Source of the DNA: Pseudocercospora fijiensis CIRAD86
Lineage: Eukaryota; Ascomycota; Dothideomycetes; Mycosphaerellales; Mycosphaerellaceae
DNA length: 64,000 nt
Assembly (NCBI RefSeq): GCF_000340215.1
Contig: NW_006921553.1
Coordinates: 124,001-188,000 of the forward strand
Reading direction: 5' to 3'
Each line of letters starts with the position of its first letter. The stretch's first letter is position 1. A program made the position numbers and the translations under genes. The notes beneath the pieces are model-generated. The model saw nothing but the letters and a program-made list of their open reading frames with translations, was not told the DNA's origin and did no database searches. Below, one piece after another: positions 47,549 through 58,988 of the stretch.

Positions 47549-50500
47549 TTAGTACTTAGCAGCTGGCTTTGTAGCGCTCTTAATAGCGGCCTTACAATCT
47601 ACTAGGTTCAGTTGTTTAACAAAGCGGCCGTGCTTAGTCTTGTTAAGCGGCTTAGTAAAGCCATCGGCTATCTGATTATATATACTAACTTATTAGACGA
47701 CAATAGTACTATTAGCAATCTTCTCTCGAATATAGTAGACACGAGCATCTATATGCTTCGTACGGCTATCAATAGTGGACTTAGTAATAGCGATAGCGGA
47801 CTAATTGTCCTCGTAGAGCGTAACTAGAAGAATATAGCCCTTGTAACTAATTTCCTTTAATAAGCGAGCTAAGGCAACTGCTTCCTTAGCCCCTATAGTA
47901 AGTTGAACATACTCAGCTTTAGTTAATAACAGTGTAACGAGTGTTTAGCGGCCGGACTTATACAATAGAGGTCCGCCTGCAATAGTAAAGTAGAAGCCGC
48001 CTATAGAGCGGCGGGTGACTAGATTATTAGCCTATAAGGCGTTATAGTAACTAGCGAACTTGAGGTCGTCTTCGTTTAGGTTACCTTAGAAACGCATACT
48101 ACGGCTAAGGGTGCTAACTAGGTACTCAATTAGCTAAAGAAGCGCGGCATAATGCTCCTCGGTCGGGTTGGAAATAAATCGTAACAATAGGCCGGCAGTG
48201 TAGCAAGCATCCGGCCGAGTAATTATTACTAGCTAGAGGGCTTTACTAACACCCTCCTAATACTAAGTCTTGAAGGCGGCACTAGCTGTATAGCCTTTAG
48301 GTGCGCGTTAAATGGATGTCTTAACGTAACGAGGCGCTATTAGAGTAGCTAGTCCGATACGGCTACGTATACTATACTTCTCGCAGAGCCTATTTAAGTA
48401 GGCGTCCTAAACGACGTGGATAGTACGCTTGTTACGGTCGCGGATAATGCGCATGCCGAGATAGTAGTAAAGGTCGCCTAGTTCTCGTATGTTAAAGCGC
48501 TCCTTTAGCAACTAAGCAACAGCTTCTAGTGCTAATAGGCTATAGGCGATAATAATTATATTATCGACGTAGATAACAATAATCGAGCCGCTAACGTGCT
48601 TAAATACACAGACGTCGGACATTATTAGAATAAAGTCTAGGCTCTTTAAGTACTTCCGAAGCTCTTTATACTATAGCATTGGTGACTGCTTTAGACTATA
48701 TAGGGCCTTTAGCAGCAGGCAAACCGTGCCCTTACTACTACGATCTTTAAAGCCGTGTAGCTGTTTAACGTAGATCTTATGCTTGTTACTAATAAGTGCG
48801 TTAAGGAAGGCTGTTAGAATGTCGTATTGCTTAGCCTCCAGATCGTAATAAGCAATTAGGCTAAACAGCGCTCGCAGTGTAGAAGGCTTAGCTACTGCCG
48901 CATAGGTCTTATCGTAGTCCTGTCCCTTAACCTAAGTAAAACTACGGACGACCTAACGAGCCTTAAACCGGCTCACCTTGCTATTAGCGTTACGCTTGAT
49001 AGTAAACACCTATCGGCTACGAACAACCTTCCTGCCTTCTAGCACCTCTAACCGAGATATATAAACCTATATATAGTTGTTAATTAGTAACTTGTATTCA
49101 GCCTCGTAAGCTTCCTTCTACTATAGCTAATATAGCGACTAAGTTGCTTCCTTATAGCTCTTCGGAATAGGAATGGTCTCTTTAGGCTTATTAGACTGTT
49201 TAGCAATGTAATAGGAAGCTATAAAACCCTTAATATAGGCTATCGGCATGTTAGCTATTATACGTCGAGTTGACCGCTTAACACTACAATTAGCTAGATA
49301 GCTACGCAACAGGTCTCGAGCCGACTTGTTGCTCCGTATCTTGCGCGTAGAACGATTACTAACAGCCTTAGCAGGTCGCTCAAACTTAGGCAACCAGCCT
49401 AGCTCGCCCTTCTTAGCGTTTGGATTATATGCTAGCTCTTCCTCGGCTAACTAAAAGCTATCTTTATTACTTGAAGTTAGTAGTTGAACTAGTTGAACGT
49501 CTAGAAGGTCGTTATCGATTAGCAACGGATTAGCGACCTTATCGGCCATTTCCTATACAGGTCCTTGTTTAGGCTGTTCTTCTTACTAAGCTAGAAGCCG
49601 CTAGACTATACTAGCAGTCTCGGCAGGCGACGGAGCCTCGTTGCTTATAGAATTGAACAAAGCAGGCATAATAGACTTAAGTAGAACAAACTCGTTCTTA
49701 GCTAGGTTATTAGGATTGGCGTATAGGTTTATGCCCTCTAGAAGCGACAACTTGTCGTCCCCTAACTTAATAAACTAGACATCCTTCGAGGCAACAACCT
49801 TGTGTTCGTTAGACAAGTAGATTATATATTTGCTAGAGTCTACTAAGCCCTTCGTATAACTAACTAGTTTGCCGAGCTTTCTACGAGCGTTAAACTTCTT
49901 ACTACGAGCTACACTATAGTCGTAGACAATAGCAGTACAGCTATAGGCTCGAAGGTACTAAAGGCGTAGCTGCTTTCGAGACCAATTAAGCTCCCTAGCT
50001 ACAATAGCATAGGGGCTAAGACCTTTTAGGGTTCTAGGTATAATATTAAGGACCTATATAGCGGAGGCAACAGTATATAGCTACAGAGACTTTAGAAGGT
50101 TGGCCTATAGCATTATCTTTCTCGCAGTCGTATACACGATGTAATTGCTAACCTTAGCAAGGCCATTCTAAGTTAATAAATAAGGTGCAGTAACTTGCAG
50201 TATAATGCCCTCGTCTCGAGCCTAATTTAATAGCTAATTTCCGCCGTATTCACCCCCTCTATCGAGGCGGTAGATTGGGATTAAGTAACCAGTCTGTATA
50301 CGGATATATACACGATAGTCCTTAATAGCCACTACAGCCCCTAACTTAAGCGTGCTAGTATACTCGTGTCGATAGCCTAACTTAGCGCACGTGAACAGCG
50401 TAAAATAGCGCTCCTATAACAGACTAGGATTGGTGATAGTAACTATATCTATACAGACAATGTAATAGATCGTAGATAGTCGTACGCGTAGCAGCCGATT

Positions 50501-52250
50501 GTATTCCTTATATAATATAGCCATACGACAGGCAATGCAGTTGCGGAAGTCCTTCTTAGTACTAGTAATAACAATCTAACCCTCAGATTCTATTCTTAGC
50601 AGCTTACGGTAATGAATATAGCCATATCGTAGATGCTACTTATCTATAGTGCCTATAGGCACCCCCTTCTTCGACAGAAGGGCAACTACTTCACTATCTA
50701 GACTAGAGGTTAGTATATAGAGGTAGGGAAGACTATTCTTACGGTATGTCTAAGCGACAGTGACCTTATTGCCCTCCACTATCGTAAATAGGACACGCTT
50801 ATCATTTCGGTAGAAACAACCCTTGTCGGCAAGCTTCTTAGTAGACAGAAGGTTAGCTACTAGACCTAGAACATATAGCGTATTAGACAGCTTTATGTTG
50901 CTGATACTACGCTCATTAACAACCTTAGTCCAAGCTATACTAACTATCGTAGCGTGCTTCGTGTTGCTACCAAACCGGATAGGAATGTAGCAGCCTTTAT
51001 ATTTAATAAGCAGTAAGGGGTTATTAACTATATGCATGCTAGTACCTAAGTTAACAACCTAATTAGTGGTACGAGTGCTAGCCGTAAGAGCCGTAGAAAC
51101 CTAGTCGCTAACAGTGACTATAGTAGCGCTTACAGTAAAGGCGTAATTGTAGTTTGGGTCTAATAACACCCCCGGGGTGGCATTAGCCGCATACAGCCCC
51201 TAAGCACTATTCTAACTAGATAGCGGCTATTACTGTTATTGCTACGCAGTCAGTCTACGCTGCTGCTATTGCTTCTTCTTAGCCTTCTACTTCTCGCGAC
51301 GAAGACGGTCTTCTTCCTTTAGATAAGGGTACTTATTATAGCAGCGGTTAGAAGGGTGCGATCCCTAACAATAGGCGCACTTCTTACGGTTAGACTAGTA
51401 ACTATTCTAGTTGCTTCTACCGCAGCCTCGACCGTTGCTATTGTTATTGTTTCCGCGGCTACTACGGCCGCCTCGGTTCGAGTTACCTCGACTATTGCTA
51501 TTGCCTTGTAGTTGCTAGCGCTAGAGACCGAAGAAACTATTATACTAGGCCTAGTTTAATTAAGCTACATTCTTATTAAGCAACGCGCTAATAATGTTGT
51601 TAAGGGTGCTGTTATCAATAGTGTACTCTAAGGCTCGCATTTGCTCTCGGCGCATCTATACGAAAGACTCGTAGAACGGTGCAATTTGTATAATAAATAT
51701 ATAGACAGCCTAATATTAGCTAATAGCCAATTTAGTGTCCTTTAAGGTACCGAGCTTCTTCTTATATTTATTATAGAACTTCTCGACATCCTTACTATCG
51801 TAGCGAAGGGTAATATAGTCCTAGAAGAGCATGAATTCAGTAGACCCACCTTTACTAGTATACTTCTTGTATAGATAACTCTATACTGCCTAGGAGGTAT
51901 CGAGTCTAAGTAACGACTGCTAAATCTCCGACATATAGTTAGCGAATATCTACGTACGCGCTAACTAGTCCTTTGCCTCCTATTTATCTTAGCGGTCTTT
52001 AAATTGCTCCTGTGTTTTAGTAGACGACAGCTTGACTTTAGGCTTTAGGCGGGTCCCTTAGATATAGCGCTATACCTATATACCTTTAAGGGTACCCTTA
52101 GCGGCATAGGCCTATACTAGATAGTTCTCCTTATTCTTTAGCTTAGGGATGTTGCTTATGTAAGCGTTAGTAGTCGTAGGGGGAGCTATTACAAACAGCG
52201 ACGGCGATGTTAATATAGAAAGAGACTATAGACTTGTCTTAAGAGGCGGC
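47549..52250 (-). pseudogene. Copia gag-pol polyprotein, interrupted by RIP stops
   Basis: Minus-strand order: Gag with IQIAPFYESFVQMRREQMRA near 51,640-51,700; a Gly/Asn/Arg-rich stretch; zinc knuckle KCAYC*GSHPSNRCYNK (CX2CX3HX4C) near 51,335-51,390; protease NLGTSMHIVNN near 51,020 (DSGxS-type, Asp altered); GAG-pre-integrase SNTLYVLGLVANLLSTKKLA near 50,840; integrase zinc site with NCIACRMA near 50,530; reverse transcriptase IVIYVDNIIIIAYS near 48,540-48,580 (YVDD with second Asp changed to Asn); RNase H KEAVALARLLKE and IADGFTKPLNKTKHGRF near 47,620-47,890; stop TAA at 47,549. The start codon was not fixed. Confidence 0.85.
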
Positions 52251-52509
52251 GGACGGCGCGCCTATATTCTAGTATAGCGGACAGCTAATACTAATATTAG
52301 AAACCGGTATAGCGGACAGCTAACACTAACGGTAGCCGACTCGAGTCGGACTAGCACCTGCTAGAACACTCGAGGGCGGCGGCGAGGGTAGCGGCGACGA
52401 TAATAGTGTCGGCGCAATTTGTAGTAACGAGCGCTATCTACGTAGTAGTCGGATTAACTATTAGAAAACGTATAGAATGCGTTAGAAACGTAGGGGGCTT
52501 ATAACTACT

Positions 52510-52634
52510 TGATGTAACTAATGTATTGAAGAAGGACTAATCTATATAGAAGTCCGAAGATGAAGTGCAGCAGTTGCAGCCTCAGGCATCAGGCACGTGA
52601 TGGACCCTGACACCTGGACACACACTCCAAGTCA
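52510..52634 (-). repeat. Copia LTR, right (5' LTR in coding orientation), unmutated
   Basis: 125 bp, TGATGTAAC...CCAAGTCA. It keeps all CA and TG sites that are TA in the left LTR, and normal composition continues to its right. Confidence 0.88.
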
Positions 52635-53050
52635 TACTGTTATGCGTCCGAAAGATCGTGTCTGATATCAATCTCATCTTGCGGCTTAGCGGGCTTCGAG
52701 TTCCGTACAAGTATTGTCGGAAGCCGGGCGCTTCACACAATCCAGATTGCCGGCTTTCAAGACATGCGCTTCAGTGTTGGGACAGGAAGTCGTTCCTAAG
52801 AGTCGATAAGCGGCACCACAACCTGGGGTGTGCCCCAAACTGTCAGTTCTCAATGCAGCTGCTTCAGGGCGCTACGTACGTCCAAATTGTCAACCCCAGG
52901 GTGTTACGCAGGAACCGCTCCAAACTGCCACTTTCCAATGCAGCTCCTTCGATGAATGGGACAGGAAGTGGTCCAAATTGTCAAGCTTCATGGCAGGTCC
53001 TTCAGCGTACGATGCGGAAACATGTCGAAACTGTCAGTTCCCAAGGCAGG
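52635..53050 (+). repeat. Unmutated right end of the spaced-motif array
   Basis: TACTGTTATGCGTCCGAAAG resumes the 117-bp unit at position 59. Motif copies lie at about 52,834 (CCAAACTGTCAG), 52,882 (CCAAATTGTCAA), 52,921 (CAAACTGCCA), 52,973 (CCAAATTGTCAA) and 53,026 (GAAACTGTCAG), 40-53 bp apart. The same stretch is covered by a 293-codon plus frame (52,828-53,709), whose N-terminal part is this repeat, not a protein. Confidence 0.65.
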
Positions 53051-53194
53051 TGCTTCAGCATAGGGACTGGGAGTGGTTCCTAAACATGGGCAAGCATGCG
53101 CACAGCCTGTGTTATGGTGGGCCATGTCGCGAGACTGTGAGGAAAACCAAAGCCCGGAAGATGCATCTATGCTCCTTCTTCTGTCGCTCCTGTT

Positions 53195-53690
53195 ATGATC
53201 AATCCTGGACTAGGAGTTCAGCTTGCGCGATCTACGCACTCTCGACATCAATGCATCCAAGGATCCTCCAGCTCGAAGCCTCAAGAAGGCAACATATATG
53301 GCAGGATCATTCGGCACCATTGGGTGGAAAACGGTATGCCAGAGACCTTCCCATTGCAGCCTCTGACAGCTCACATCGTCAAAGCACCTGCTTGCGCAAG
53401 CTTCAAATCCAACATCAAGACACCCGGAATCTGGATACACGCACTGTTGGTGCGCAAATTGGTCATCACAACCTCAAAGGCACATGCTCACGAGTAGGCA
53501 GAGGCTCGATGCCTTACGCCCAGCATACGATTCTGCGAAATACATTAGCCTCTTCGACCGAAAGTATGCCAAACTTCCCACCAACTTCGAGCCAGACAGC
53601 GACGATACATTCAGGAATCCGCATACCGGAACAAAGTTCATGGAAGAGACTCGCCAGGATGGGACGAACACAGAAGCAGGCTTTGACTGA
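53195..53690 (+). CDS. Candidate gene in two frames (frameshift or tiny exon junction)
   Basis: Frame 1 (53,195-53,497) reads SSSSKPQEGNIYGRIIRHHW and ENGMPETFPLQPLTAHIVKA. Frame 2 (53,484-53,690) reads RLDALRPAYDSAKYISLFDR then KYAKLPTNFEPDSDDTFRN and ends EAGFD. Both look like real protein and overlap at about 53,485, which a 1-nt change would join. No GT-AG intron fits, so a frameshifted gene or two unrelated segments are possible. No family recognised. Confidence 0.35.
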
Positions 53691-53699
53691 AAATTTGAG

Positions 53700-54616
53700 G
53701 AGGGCATAGAGACCTGTTGTGTTGAACTTGAGACGGAACGGAAAGAGCGTGCAAACTACGAGCACAGCAAAAGGTGTGCGCGCGCTGCCCGAGATGCGGC
53801 GTGAATCGTATCCCATGGAGATTGAGAAACTGGAATATACAAGATCTGGGTCGAAATTGCTGTAGATTGCTCATGCTCTCAAGTAGGAATGAGCTCCGCT
53901 CTTGAAGTTTCGAATCCTTTCACGATCCATCATCTGCCAAGCGTAAGAAACGCCTTCAGTAGCTGTTGCCTACGCTACAATGCTGCAGCCTTGGATGCAA
54001 TCCCAAAGCCATTGATAAAGCTTGACCGATTCGCGCTAGTCTTTGGCTTCGCACTCTATGTCTCAAGCAGCCAAAGGCAGTAGCATGATTCCTGAGAACG
54101 GCAGACCCGTAGTCGGGAATTCGTCAAGGTCCACGTCTTTTGGAGCTCAACCAAGAGAACTGAAATTCCTTTTGGTCCTGCCTATCGATTTCATGTCACA
54201 CCCTCGTAGTGAGGTTCTTGCGAGGATTGGTTGTCGAGGCCGCTTCTTGCTTCTGCTCCTGCGTCGGAAGGCCGATCGATGATCACAATAGGATAGACCT
54301 CGCTTCTCGGTCTTCCTGATCACATTTGATTCTGTTCATAACTCGCTGACCCTTCTTTTTGCGATCTTACCCTTCGACTGTATAGCGACAGTTGGTGAAT
54401 CAGACCAGATCATATTGATTCGCATCTCCCGCTAGAGCGTCCCACGCATTCCGGCTAAGATGTCATTCATGATTGCTCTTGCAGCTTCAATTCCAGCGGA
54501 AGGAAGCTCCGCGATAGCAGTGCAGGCCGCCTGTGATTATGACCGCGAAGCTGTTGGATCGAAGTGTGAAGTGTATTTGCACGGTATAGTGCGGGAAGAC
54601 ACCAAGTTGCAGCAAT
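53700..54616. other. Normal-composition sequence, no convincing gene
   Basis: Short frames (for example plus 53,889-54,083 and 54,043-54,282) lack recognisable content. No repeat or RNA gene noticed. Confidence 0.3.
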
Positions 54617-54874
54617 CTATTGTAATTTGAATATGAAAAGCACTCGTTGAATGGAAGAAATGCGAAGCTTTGTAGACCATGGCGACACGCTATGCTTGAT
54701 TTCTCGAATGTGACGCACTGTGTGTACAGTGGTCTTGCAAACAGCAGCTAGCTGACCAATTGCACACCCCTTTCGAGCTGGCACCCAATGTGGCAAGCAT
54801 TGCGTCTTCCTCGTGTAGCTGAGATCCACCGAGAGAGGCGCCCATAGGCCAGAAAAACTACCCATGCCCGACAT
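54617..54874 (-). pseudogene. Possible helix-turn-helix fragment of a transposase-like protein
   Basis: The minus strand encodes ARKGCAIGQLAAVCKTTVHT followed by VRHIREIKHSVSPW, which resembles the GxxIxxLAxxxxxxxxTVxxxI pattern of Tc1-like DNA-binding domains. The fragment is short and has no catalytic part, so this is a weak call; chance is possible. Confidence 0.25.
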
Positions 54875-55182
54875 TTCCGGTCTCGTCTGGGCTCTCTTAC
54901 GAAGTCATGACAGCAACCCACCTCAAGATTTCCAGAAGCTCCAGGTCCAGATTGGATAATGTCATGATCTTTTAAAGTAGACCTCGGGAGAGCCTTCAGC
55001 TTAGACCAGAACCAAAGTGATCATAGGAGCTTCCACCTGGGAGCGTGCCACCAGTCTGCCCAGCGTGTGGGAGAAAGTGCATGTGGATTTTCAGGCGAAT
55101 GGGAAGTCAAAGATGTCTGCTGGTCTGCGCAAGAAGATGAAGAATGTATAGCCGGTCTAGGGGATTGTGTAGTTGAGGAGGA
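54875..55182. other. No feature seen
   Basis: Normal composition, no long frame, repeat or motif recognised. Confidence 0.3.
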
Positions 55183-55510
55183 CTATCCAGGGCAAAGATT
55201 GCGTTGAAGACAGAGATCTAGCCCAGAAGAATTGAGTATCTTTATGGGATAGATGCATGACCTTCCGTGATCAGGCAAATCTGCCCGAGCAATTGCAACC
55301 CGTGTGCGCTTGGTGTAGTTGGTAATTATGTAGAAGCTGGAACTCGCACTCTCGATGTTGATATGAGATCCACCGCTGACGTCGTGAATAACTCGCACGC
55401 GTTTGCGTAATGCTATTGCGGTGGCAGTGCTGGGGGTGATGTTTAGCGATGTGCTGCTAATGTTCGGCCGGAGAGGTGGCGCAACCGGTATGTGGTGCAG
55501 AACCTCGAAA
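55183..55510 (-). CDS. Candidate coding exon of unknown gene
   Basis: The minus strand reads ISSTSLNITPSTATAIALRK, RVRVIHDVSGGSHINIESAS and KRTRVAIARADLPDHGR, ending in a stop at 55,183. No ATG lies at the upstream end (in-frame TGA at about 55,520), so an upstream exon is needed. Amino acid balance is good, with beta-strand-like patterning. No family recognised. Confidence 0.35.
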
Positions 55511-55635
55511 CGAAGTATGCGGCAACATCAAGGCAGTAAGTGTCGATCCCAAAGGTAGACACCAACTCTGGCGTGGACTGCAGGCTGGTTGTGGGATGAT
55601 AGGCAGCAAGATGGACACCAGGCGCCCCGGTGTCT

Positions 55636-55733
55636 ACGATCCACGATCCACGATCCACGATCCACGATCCACGATCCACGATCCACGATCCACGATCCAC
55701 GATCCACGATCCACGATCTACTATCCACGATCC
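55636..55733. repeat. 7-bp minisatellite (GATCCAC), about 13 units
   Basis: Perfect GATCCAC units run from 55,638 to about 55,715, then decay. All three frames on both strands are open through it, which explains several overlapping long frames here (DPRSTIH and WIVDRGS repeats). I do not regard these as genes. Confidence 0.9.
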
Positions 55734-55739
55734 TTGCGA

Positions 55740-56460
55740 TACATCTTGCACCTGATGTGGCGATTCTGCGGCGCAAGGATAGCAGCAGTCTGACCAAAGA
55801 ACTTTGCTACGACCCAGGTGAGAACCAAATGTGCTACGCAGTGCGTTGTAAGGGGTAGTCGTTGTGCGAGCAAAGATATTGTGTAGGGTATGTGTTGAGT
55901 GCTTGGTACTGGGGCAGAGGGAAGTCGAAACTGCGACACACCGCAAAGACTGTTCCAAAGTCCGAGGCCGCGCAGGCTCCAGTCCCAAACCTGGCTCTTG
56001 AACATGAGATTGGGCGCTTTCAGTATTGCTCTTTGGCTGGGATCGCGTCGTTGTTGCAATCCTATCCAGATTGACGAAGGTAGAAGGTTCTGTACGTGCG
56101 AGACTTGCGCCAACGCTTGATTTAGATAGAGATGTGTCGAGTGGCAGTGTTTAAACAAGAGGCGAAGAAAGACCTATTAAGTGCGTGCTCTCGGTTCACT
56201 GCTCGCCAATTCTCATGGTGGTACGTGCTGCGGAGGCTGCGGAGGTTCTTGTGAGGGCATGAAAACTGTGTATTCGACGAGGTGCGAGATCCGCCGAGGG
56301 CCCGGGGCCTCGCATGGAGCAGGTGATTGCGTATTTTGAGGGAGTGTAGCTCGAATGGAGGACCACAGCGTACGACACGGCGGTCTGCTTCACTGCGTTG
56401 TCTTTCAGCTGGCTCGGGCTTGGAACTTCGGTTGTCTAGGAGTAGGAAATGCAGTCACAG
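55740..56460. other. Normal-composition sequence, no convincing gene
   Basis: Overlapping short frames on both strands, for example minus 55,721-56,158, without recognisable content. Confidence 0.3.
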
Positions 56461-57758
56461 TCAGATCATATCTTCAGCAGACAACACCCAGTGCAGCTGC
56501 GGATTTGCAAGACGCACCTTGTGGCGGACATGACAATGTAAGCTGAACGCGATCCACACGTAGCCGGGCGTACGACGAGGAGAATTGGGTCGAAGTACCG
56601 ATTCAAGGGAGTCGGGGATGGCGGGCAGGGCCTTCTGGTGAGACTGTGGAGAGATTGTCAGAAGCGTGCGAGCTCGTGATCTTGTCGAGTCAGTAAGCTC
56701 AGTAATGCCAGTAGAAACGAGCGCCATCGTCATTGAGCCGAGATCGTGGAAGTTCAGAGGAGAAAGCATACTGTTTGCTCATCATCATCGGCTCGACAGG
56801 CTCATTGTTCGGTGTATCCAGAACGTCTTTCATTGCTTTTTCATCTGCGAGGTAGCCTTGCTGATGAGGCGTGGATAAGCGTCAACTTGTCGTGGCTTCT
56901 TCCTCTTCTTGGGAGGACTCTTCCCCGAAGCCAGAGGGATGAGGTCGTCCTTCTCGTACGGAAGTGTCTCAGTATGAGGTGTTGGAGGTGGCTGAACAGC
57001 CGGTGTCGTCGCTGAATGTTGAGGGTGAAAAGTTGTTGTCTTTACCGAACGCTGCGGACCGACCGGGAATGCAGCGCTTCAGTGCTTTTGGGAGCACCAA
57101 CAGTCTTCTCCAGCACCTCCAGGACCCATGTCAGCAGTCCGCTTGGCTTCTGGAGGGTGTTGGTTGACCTGCAAGCGCGCAGCTTGTCCGAGGTGTGTAT
57201 AGAAAAGGCCGTCGCCTTGCTCGCTCTTGCGTTGCTGTCTTGGTTTTGCACAGCATTCATCATAACCCTAGTAGCCTGACTCCTGCAGCGAGATGAGATA
57301 CTGAGGCGGATACGCTCCAGCTTGTCGAGTGCTGACAGCGGCGTGTACTGCTGGAGCATGTCGTCGTCCGAGTGAGGAGGTGGAGAGTCACTGTTCGGCG
57401 GAGGTGCCTGGTTGTGCGAGAAGCCATTATGGCTGCGGAGGCGAAGAGAGGGAATCCTCCGGTCATTATTGCTGACTGGTGTTAAAGACTCTTTGACCTG
57501 GTGCATGTTGCGGTCGGGCGCTATGCAGCGGAGTTTGAGAAACAGAACGGTGCGTCGCCGGTGCAAAGTCGGGATGTGGTCGATCAAACTACGAGAGAAC
57601 GCGTGCTGTAAGAGAGGAGAGGGAGAAGGCTGGCGGGAGAATTCGGAGATGCTGTGGTACTTAACTGTCGAGGCCTTGCGAGTTATGCGGAGTCCAGAGA
57701 GCGCGTATGAAGCAGCGACTGTTGAAGTCGACTGATCGAGGTCTGGTTGTCCGGACAT
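56461..57758 (-). CDS. Candidate multi-exon gene, basic Ser/Pro-rich protein with NLS-like motif
   Basis: ATG at 57,758 opens a 238-codon frame MSGQPDLDQSTSTVAASYAL, with SEFSRQPSPSPLLQ, LHRRRTVLFLKLRCIAPDR, PPPNSDSPPPHSDDDML and LSALDKLERIRLSISSR. It reaches a TAA near 57,042, but coding-like sequence continues in another frame: HTETLPYEKDDLIPLASGKS then PPKKRKKPR (a nuclear localisation-type cluster) to about 56,850; then DEKAMKDVLDTPNNEPVEPM to about 56,700; then TRSRARTLLTISPQSHQKAL and RRTPGYVWIAF to 56,461. An intron with acceptor GGTCCGCAG near 57,060 would make the first join; the others are unresolved. Either a spliced nuclear protein or a gene with frameshifts. Confidence 0.45.
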
Positions 57759-57929
57759 GGCGCACGGTGCGCGGTCATGTCGCTGTGCCTATCGCAAACT
57801 GAGGCCCGTAGCCTGCTTTCTGTAGAGCCTTTTTGAGAGAGTCGCTTGCTCACACAGTAGCCGCGAGGGAAATGATACAGGCTTTGTCCGGCGGAAGTAT
57901 GCTGTCACTTATGGATTTTGCAGAGGATG

Positions 57930-58760
57930 TCCAAAATGTCAGTCGCGCCTCTTGGATTGCAGGATGGTCCAAACTGTCAGCAGCCTTGGAGTATCCTTCT
58001 CCGCTTCCCGGGACAGCGAAAACCTCTGGAACAGACGAATGTGCACAGAATCAGTTGTTTATTCAAATGCATTGGGTTCCGAGATGTATCCCTTCAGACA
58101 TGCTGGGGTAGGGGTTCGAGGTTTTGACAGGCCGGACGCGTCTTTGACGCGGGGTGCCGGGGGAGCGGGCGACGCTGACAATTTGGACACACTTTCCCCA
58201 TCAGCTCGGGCGCCCACTTCTTGGTAAAGTACGGAGCGCAATTTGCACGCCGAAGGGCGGATGGTAGGTTCCTATTCTACACGTCGCGACGATGTGGACG
58301 ACATGGAAACCATGCATTCTGCGTATATATGTTCTCAAAATCATCAAGATAGGACGGTTTGGATGCAATTTCGCGCCGAGTCGCAGTGCTAGCTGACAGT
58401 TTCGGCACACTTTTCCCGATGCAACGCTCTTAGCACCTGGTCTCGGTGTTCGCTGACAATTTGGACACACTTTTGCGGGGTTCACGGTGAGACTGACAAT
58501 TTTCACTCATTTTACCGACGCTCGACAGTGTAGGTCTAGCAGTTCGGTCGCAATTATCGCACCGAGCTCCCGTACGTCGGCCAAATTTCAATAGAACTCT
58601 GTAACGGGCAAGATAGTTGTGCGGTGTCAAGTAGCTCCATTGATCAGTTCTGGTCATTGCGCTGCGACTTGCTGACATTTTAGACAGGCTTGGTGGGGCT
58701 CTGACGTTTTGGGCGGCTGTTGTAAAGCCGAGTCCGGGGTCGGCTAACAGTTTGGGCGTA
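57930..58760. repeat. Spaced-motif repeat in inverted arrangement
   Basis: Forward copies at 57,930 (CCAAAATGTCAG) and 57,969 (CCAAACTGTCAG) face reverse copies at about 58,175 (CTGACAATTTGG), 58,393 (CTGACAGTTTCGG), 58,453 (CTGACAATTTGG), 58,493 (CTGACAATT), 58,672 (CTGACATTTT) and 58,744 (CTAACAGTTTGG). Several reverse copies are followed by ACACACTTTT. It lies directly upstream of the long gene at 58,989, so may overlap its promoter. Confidence 0.6.
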
Positions 58761-58988
58761 CCTTCAAGTTGCTACGCAACGATTCCCGAACGCGCCGCGC
58801 ATTCTCCGCTTGGTGGACATTCAGTACACAGCGACAACAGCTTCATATCGCATGAATTGGTGTGCCGCGCACCTACGATACCCGAGCGCATACTCCTCTG
58901 AGCAGCTTATGCCTCCGCGCATTGTTCACGCAAACAAAGTCTCGCCCGCGCGCCCGCTGACGCATCACCTCTGCTACATTGCAAAGCT

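Larger units (their letters stand above)
47266..52634 (-). mobile_element. Ty1/Copia LTR retrotransposon, 5,369 bp
   Basis: Two 125-bp LTRs (47,266-47,390 and 52,510-52,634) flank a minus-strand gag-pol. LTRs run TGATGTAAC...CCAAGTCA, TG to CA. A purine tract (coding strand CTAAGGGGG) abuts the left LTR, as expected for a polypurine tract beside the 3' LTR of a minus-strand element. Flanking array positions 59-63 occur on both sides, fitting a 5-bp duplication, but the bases differ (TACAC left, TACTG right), so the duplication is degenerate. This is the least RIP-mutated element here. Confidence 0.88.

Noticed and set aside
47260..52639. Perfect 5-bp target duplication of the Copia element
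   Set aside because: Position in the 117-bp unit fits, but TACAC and TACTG differ at two bases, so only a degenerate duplication is claimed.
52828..53709. 293-codon plus-strand frame
   Set aside because: Its first part is the spaced-motif repeat, and better coding frames (53,195-53,497 and 53,484-53,690) occupy the rest.
55443..55988. Long overlapping frames through the GATCCAC array (both strands)
   Set aside because: A 7-bp repeat without stops opens all frames; flanking sequence in these frames is not protein-like.
34566..58760. Spaced motif arrays considered as a CRISPR array
   Set aside because: Motif copies vary in sequence, spacing and orientation, and the genome is clearly fungal.
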